From Solicoccozyma terricola (Eukaryota > Basidiomycota > Tremellomycetes > Filobasidiales > Piskurozymaceae), in NCBI GenBank assembly GCA_001600875.1, contig BCLD01000005.1, forward strand, positions 349,533-413,532: a DNA stretch of 64,000 bases. Reading direction: 5' to 3'. Positions 58,653-64,000 of this stretch are shown one piece after another. Position 1 is the stretch's first letter. Each line of letters opens with the position of its first letter. The translations under genes and the position numbers were made by a program. The notes under the pieces were generated by a model. That model had not been told where the DNA came from. It saw only the letters and a list, made by a program, of their open reading frames with translations, and ran no database searches.

Positions 58653-59130
58653 CATACTTTATAATTTGTGCAAGAGCTAGAGTCACCGGAGGATGACCCA
58701 CCTTCTCTACTTTGTCGACCCCGCACCAACGCACCACTGCTCAACATTACCCACTTGACCACCATCACTCCNTCAACATACCGATCATACTTCTCGCGTC
58801 GGCCAGGCACGAGAGAAACTTCCGACATATGATCTCTGCAATTTTGAGTTGTACTGTGATGCTTCCTGTCAATTTGTTTCGTTCTCTGGTGTTTACTTGG
58901 GTGGGTTGCAAAACGCATTGCCCCTTGGTTGTCGACGTGGAGGATTGTAGGCCTTCTCATCTTGAAGTCTAGTTTCCTTGAGTAAATTCCTTAGCCACAC
59001 GGCTTCTCGAGCCGCCTCTGCCGTCGCAATATATTCTGCTTCCATTGTTGATGAAGCTACTGTCTGTTGATGCCATGTCGCTGTTTCCAAACCAAGCCGT
59101 AAATCACTTCCAGGACGATCAGTTATCGAT
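58640..59130 (-). mobile_element. Ty1/copia RNase H relic
   Basis: The minus strand reads TVASSTMEAEYIATAEAARE, AVWLRNLLKE and, after a frame change, ILHVDNQGAMRFATHPSKHQ and KQIDRKHH. These are the terminal RNase H blocks of copia Pol. Only about 150 codons remain; the rest of the element is not adjacent. Confidence 0.8.
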
Positions 59131-59551
59131 GCCCCAGCATTTTCAGGTAATCAAAGCTTCAGGAACACTATGCTCCACTATTCATGCTTCAAACTTCACG
59201 TTGGATGCTCTCGCCCTCTCACTCTGCCATCAGAAGCGCATACAACTTGCCAGCGTAGAAATAAAGTCTCGAAGTAACCCACGATATCGCAACGCATGAA
59301 TGGACTCTCAAGGCGTGACCCCACGGGTCTTCATACCGGGCATAACATCTCCATGTTTCACAATCACTGTGAGCAAAAGGCACCATACCATGACTTCCGG
59401 ACTTATACACTACTGCAACTAGGTTCACACGCAGTCGTCGCACTACCTGGCGACCCCCCCTCCTCCTTCTCTCTTTCGCCTTCCGTTTTCTGAGACTCCT
59501 GCCCTGTGCCCCCTCCTCCAGACGAAATCCTCGGCACGGCATGCAACACAC
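59131..59551. other. 3' flank of the 7TM-MFS gene, nothing recognised
   Basis: Open frames on both strands overlap and lack motifs. Confidence 0.45.
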
Positions 59552-62500
59552 TCACGCGTGGTCTTCTCCCGCATACTCGACATGTTCGGGAGAGTTGGAT
59601 TTTTGGCGGCCCTTCTCCCAGAAATTGACTGGACCGTCCATCGCTTGGCCGTTTACCTCTTGGCCGTCCACCTCTTGCATTTCTGCACATTCAGCCTGCC
59701 GTACCGGTGGGACACAATCCACCCAGTCGCGCAGAACCGGGTGGACGTTGATGATCAACAAGATGACGAAGATGGCCGCAAACACCCCAATCATGATGGA
59801 GAGAGCGTATTGAGCATTTTGATCGTGGGAGAGCTCTAGAGCCCAGGCAATGCTTGGCCACACCGCTCCGCCGGAGATCGCCATCGTCAAGCCCGTGGAG
59901 ACCAGCTTCGTGTAACGTCCACATCCCCGTAAAGTCATTGCGAACAGGGTCGGGAAAATCGGACCTGAGAAGAATGATAGAAGTAAGGTGGCGGCCAAAG
60001 CACCATTTGATGAACTTGGAATTGGCAGAACCATTGACAGAACGGATGTGATGAGGCATCCCATCACACACACTGCCAGCACGATCCTGCCAGGAACTCG
60101 TAGGTAGCAAGCGAATGACCCCAGGAACCGAGCAAAGGTGAAGCATACCAGGCGTACCAACTGGTAGTTGAAGGCTTGGTCGATGGTCGTGCTGACGTGG
60201 TTGATAAGTCTCGGTATCCAGACGACCTCAACCACCTCCGATTACTCACCCTGGGTTGACTTCCTGCATGAGCGAGGTCCAGTCATCGTCCAGCTGTTCC
60301 TGGGCACCAACGTACAGCCACATGACGAAAATTCCAGTCATCGTCACGAGGTAGAGAATCTTGCACCCCCAGACACGCTGACCACTTGGAGGTTTCCCGT
60401 AGAGTTCTCGCTGTGTTGCAACCAACTCTAGATCTTCGTCGCTCGCCTCGCTTAGCGGAATAGTAGAAGCACATCCCAAGGAGACTCGCCCATAGCGCGA
60501 CGGCCAGGTAAACCCACTGTGTATTGAATAGCGCCGCGCGTCCGACAGGTTTGAACAACAAGCGAGTGGCTAGAAGTGGTGAGATGACTGAGCCAATCCC
60601 TTGCAAACCTTGAGAAAAGTTGAGCCTCGCTTCCATGAGGTGTTCTGGTCCGGCAAGAGCGATAAAGGGGTTGGCGGCTATTTCAAGGAGCGCGGAACCG
60701 TTTGCAACCATAAAATTGCTAATGAAGAACCCGGGGTAGGAAAGGAGCACAGACGACGGCCAAAACGCTAGAGCTCCTACCGCGTAGACTCCGAGTCCCG
60801 TGATAAAGGTTGGTTTGAAGCCGAATCGAGTGAGGATCCAGTACCCTGCTATTAGGGGCGCCAAGAAATAGGCAGCCCAGTAGCCTAAGCGCAGTGCAAG
60901 TGTACGAGATGCGTTGTATCCTGCCAACGTCTGAATCTCGCTGTTGAGAGTTCCGATGAGACCTAGAGGAGGAGGGGGAGCTTTAGAATAACCATAGGAT
61001 TACAGAGAAAATAGAACCTATCTGTACCAGATGCAAAACCCCAGGTCCAAAATAAAGTCGAAACTGGCGGCACGAGACGAGGTTGAGCATTTAATGACAA
61101 ACCACCAAACAACAGGGACTCACCGAACAAGACCGGCCACCAAGCCTCCCGGCTGGTCAGCTGTGTCAAAGGTTTCCTGTTACCAAGGTTGACAAAGTCC
61201 ATGAATGTTGTAGGAGGGTGCTGCGGCTGGACTGGACCCAAAGCTGGTTTCGCAGATGACCGCCTATTTGCGATACGCATCGAGAAACCAGTTAATCGAC
61301 TTTCTCTTTCATTTGCGTTCGACTCGATTGGTGGAGGCCGCTCTACAAGTCCGTCCGCCGTATTAAAGAATTCGATGAGGTCCATCGCGTGATTGTCCTC
61401 TGCGTCAAGCAGGTCGTCTTCCTGCGAATTGATGCGAGAAGGGCCAGAAAGGACTGTGACTTTCTCCGCCATGCCCTCATTGGGATCGTTGTGAGATCCC
61501 ATTTCTGCGGAACCCTTGTCATTGCCACCAATCTGTGTCGAGGCATTCACAGCGGTTTGCCTTGGAGTTGAAGTAGTGGTCGGGATTGTTGTTGCGTAGT
61601 CAGATGAGGCCGACGACTTGCCAGGGATCAGTCGGAGTATCAACGGCTTGATAACCAGTGCACAAGCGCAAATCAGCCCCACGTTGACCTCGACAGCGGA
61701 CCACATGAGACTGTAGCTTGCGTGCCAGGCAAAGTCCGTGATGGAGCCAGCAACAGTTTCTTCAATCAGAGCTTCTTGAAGGTAGGCAATGCGAATGACA
61801 TCAACGATGGTGACGAACACACCGATGAGGAAAGTCAGGAAGAGTCCCACTTTGGATCGCCGTTCCAGGCGCATCGATGTGATGAGAGGAAGAGGGAGGA
61901 TGAGGATCGCAATGTCGGTGAGAACGTTGATTGGGGCTGAGGACAGGTAGAGCGAGAAGATATCTATGCATTGTTCCGAAGATCCATATACTGAAATGCT
62001 GGTGTTGAAGGCTGACGAAATCGGGTGACATCGAAATATGTTGAGAAATGTGAGCACGATGCCGGAGAGTATGATGACAACCCCTACGAAGATCGTTGCG
62101 TATTGGAAAAACGGTCGACCTCGACCTATACGGTAGTAGAGCATCAGAATGGCGATCTTGGTCGCCATGAGAGCCGGATTATAGAGCACGGTGAAGGCGT
62201 ATGCCGCGCGTTTACTGCCGACGAGTATTCGCAAACGGTGAGTAGCAAAGGGTCAGCGAACTTGCAAGATGGTACAGTACTAGACAAAAGAGAATCCTAC
62301 AGAGGTATTTCCCACTCGGGAAGGATGTCCACATCTTGTTTGCCAAGCCCAACCGTCGATCCGTACATGATGGCTATCGACATTCCAGCCGCGAATAGCT
62401 GTTCAAAGCGATTCAAGGTGAGCTCCGAACGGGAACGACACTATGCCAGATGCGCACCCATGCCACAACAATCAGTGCGTCATCCCAAGTTGGCCTTTTG

Positions 62501-62619
62501 ACCAGTCCGAGCTTCGAGATGAGACGCATAACCACGAACAATGTTGCAAGAACAAGCATGACGCAAGTCACCGCAAACACGGCGGTGCTGCGGTCCCCAG
62601 TCACGACGACCTGAGGCAT
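59552..62619 (-). CDS. 7TM Fung_rhodopsin-like domain fused to FucP-like MFS transporter
   Basis: Six minus-strand exons: 62458-62619, 62301-62398, 61124-62214, 61028-61063 (36 nt), 60250-60962 and 59552-60191. Start is MPQVVVTGDRSTAVF at 62619. The N-terminal part is a seven-helix domain (RPTWDDALIVVAW, YNPALMATKIAILMLYYRI, FRCHPISSAF, ILILPLPLITSM, RIAYLQEAL) like the fungal rhodopsin/CFEM-receptor family. After a hydrophilic linker the same 1091-bp exon continues into FMDFVNLGNRKPLTQLTSRE, and the next exons give a FucP-type transporter (GLIGTLNSEIQTLAGYNASR, AANPFIALAGPEHLMEARLN, NTQWVYLAVALW, GPIFPTLFAMTLRGCGRYTK, GGAVWPSIAWAL). Predicted length is about 913 aa. Exon 5 is two bases short: the frame slips after CFYY (about 60460), so this allele may be inactive. 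Likely an integral membrane protein with sugar-type cargo; a sensing role of the 7TM part is inference. Confidence 0.8.
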
Positions 62620-63280
62620 CTTTGAGAGGAATGATCCCCGTCGGTCACGAGGAGTGTCGAGCGAGTATGCACATGGCTGCGAGACTATGGTGCGAGGAAC
62701 ATGACCATTGACATGCAGAAGTGGGTCGGACGGAACCGGCCGGTTTCTGACGTCGATCAGTTGGATAGGAAGTGCTCGACACGTGATAATCTGGGAGGCT
62801 GCCGACACGTGACAGTCTCGGATAATTATTACAAGCGCTGATCGTTTCTCGGTACCGAAGGTGGGATGACGTCATTCCCTGACGACCGGGTCCTCGAAAC
62901 CCATCAACACTCTTTCCAAGATTGCCGGTGGTCGTGGGGACTGGTTTCCCGTACATGTTTCCTTGAATCTCCGCCCGTGACAGAATTATAAAGGGTCCCA
63001 TTATAAGTTGTTCAAGTGATCATGTGATTTGTAGCTGTGTCTTAGATCCGCCACGCGGCTTCCTCCTCAACCACCTCCAAACTTGGGCGGCAAGGACTTT
63101 TAATGACGGGGATCATTTGACTCTCTTTTCGGATACGAAGAGGACGATAAGGGCGACAGTATCGAACGAGTATTCGTAGTCGTCGGTGATTCGGCGAATA
63201 GGCGTGATCAATGAATGAGACCATGAGACGCTGGGATGATGAGACACTGGGATGATGACAATCCGTAAACCTGGAAGCTG
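62620..63280. other. upstream region of the 7TM-MFS gene, nothing recognised
   Basis: Contains a short duplication, GAGACGCTGGGATGAT / GAGACACTGGGATGAT, at 63226-63257. No gene recognised. Confidence 0.45.
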
Positions 63281-63535
63281 TGTTGAATATCAACACTCTT
63301 CACGTGTCTAGGTTGTCATTGTTAAGAGGAATGGACTGGGATCTCTGCCTCAGCAACTATAGTGATGTTTAAGAGAGTAGATACAAGAGAGCCTACCTGG
63401 GATCTCTGCCTCAGCAACTATAGTGATGTTGAAGAGAAGAGAGCCCATTTGGTTGTGAGGCGAGGAAAGCAGTTGACGTGGACGCCACGTTGCCATGATA
63501 ACCTAGACACGTGAAGAGTGCTGATACTCAATACA
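63281..63535 (-). repeat. copia LTR with long terminal inverted ends
   Basis: A 255-bp block starts TGTTGAATATCAACAC and ends CTGATACTCAATACA (TG..CA). Its outer 38 bp are inverted copies of each other (CTCTTCACGTGTCTAGGTT and its complement). Inside, a 34-bp block beginning CTGGGATCTCTGCCTCAGC is repeated 61 bp apart (63336 and 63397). On the minus strand it follows the copia pol frame and a G-rich tract (GTGGGGG), as a 3' LTR should. Confidence 0.75.
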
Positions 63536-63606
63536 CCCCCACGCTCGAGCGTGGGAGGCAAGAGAGCTGGAAGGCCACGCAAGACCACGTCATCCAGACT
63601 GCCCCA

Positions 63607-64000
63607 CTACCTTGTCGGTGCCGTCTCAATCCCCATCCTCGTGCGAAGACCTGTGAAGACGTCAGAGCCTAGAGGTTTGGTGAGGATATCTGCAAAGTTG
63701 TCCTCTGTAGGGACGTGCAATAATTCCACAGTGTTATCGAGTACCTTGTCCCTGAGGAAATGATGGAGAATGTCAATGTGCTTTGAGCGATCATGATTGA
63801 CGGGGTTCTTGGAGAGTAGGATTGCCGCATTGTTATCATTTAGGATAGGTAGTGGTCCTGATAGTCCTTGTCCAAGGTCCTTAAGGAGAAGTTGGAGCCA
63901 GATAGCTTGCCTTGTCGCATCTGCCGAGGCCATGTATTCCGCCTCCATGGTGGAGAGAGCGGTAGTGGACTGACGTCGTGATTTCCAAGCTACTGGTCCT
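63607..64000 (-). mobile_element. Ty1/copia pol, RNase H C-terminus (runs off the window)
   Basis: Minus-strand frame with STMEAEYMASADATRQAIWL, LNDNNAAILLSKNPVNHDR, SKHIDILHHFLRDKVLD and VPTEDNFADILTKPLG, ending at a stop at 63607. These are the intact terminal blocks of copia RNase H. With the LTR at 63281-63535 this is the 3' end of a copia element extending beyond base 64000, and the open frame suggests it is young. Confidence 0.85.

Noticed and set aside
1..64000. CRISPR arrays, bacterial operons or tRNA genes
   Set aside because: No direct-repeat/spacer array was seen; genes have spliceosomal introns; tRNA-like B boxes found lie inside the TRIM element, the mitochondrial insert or a kinase exon.

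Overview
The window looks like a piece of a fungal nuclear genome, most likely a basidiomycete. The genes carry many short GT-AG introns (30 to about 100 bp) and belong to fungal families: the SSU1 sulfite pump, Fung_rhodopsin-type 7TM proteins, FucP-like transporters, NmrA-like proteins and a microbial opsin. A telomere-type TAACCC repeat lies inside the window. Scattered N bases show a draft assembly. The species call is inference.

Intact or nearly intact genes are islands in decayed, transposon-rich DNA. Going left to right they are: a six-exon GH36 / raffinose-synthase-like gene (3582-6056, +); an unrecognised three-exon gene (17781-18880, -); two neighbouring protein kinase genes (19632-20915 and about 21393-23220, +), the second NEK-like with a coiled coil; the SSU1-type sulfite efflux pump (27665-29193, -); an alpha/beta hydrolase (30078-31286, +); an NmrA-like NAD(P)-binding protein (38204-39605, -); a microbial rhodopsin with two single-base frameshifts (57363-58441, +); and a large gene whose exon runs from a 7TM rhodopsin-like domain straight into a FucP-like MFS transporter (59552-62619, -).

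The ground between them is rich in relics. Four broken copies of the FucP-like transporter lie at 600-2160, 2790-3190, 11739-12660 and 25670-26180. There are also remnants of other MFS transporters, a NACHT/ankyrin-type protein, an M6-like peptidase, a dienelactone hydrolase and a flavin oxidoreductase. Two pieces of mitochondrial DNA are present: a cox1 fragment (about 11832-12048) and about 700 bp of large-subunit rRNA (about 40850-41550). A 33-bp interstitial telomere repeat (26188-26220) joins a transporter relic to a 5'-truncated oxidoreductase.

Mobile DNA includes Ty1/copia pieces (an LTR end with a primer-binding site and gag, a solo LTR with a 5-bp target duplication, RT and RNase H relics, and an element running off the right end). 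There is also a 300-bp TRIM-like element with two identical 75-bp LTRs. A 4.4-4.6 kb unit occurs twice (42066-46478 and 47866-52446). Each copy carries a decayed multi-exon gene for a Ser/Thr/Ala/Pro-rich protein with a cysteine cluster and a conserved C-terminal domain, which I do not recognise. The copies flank a truncated sugar transporter. The general picture is a subtelomere-like or recombination-prone region holding a few living genes for sugar use, sulfite export and membrane sensing.
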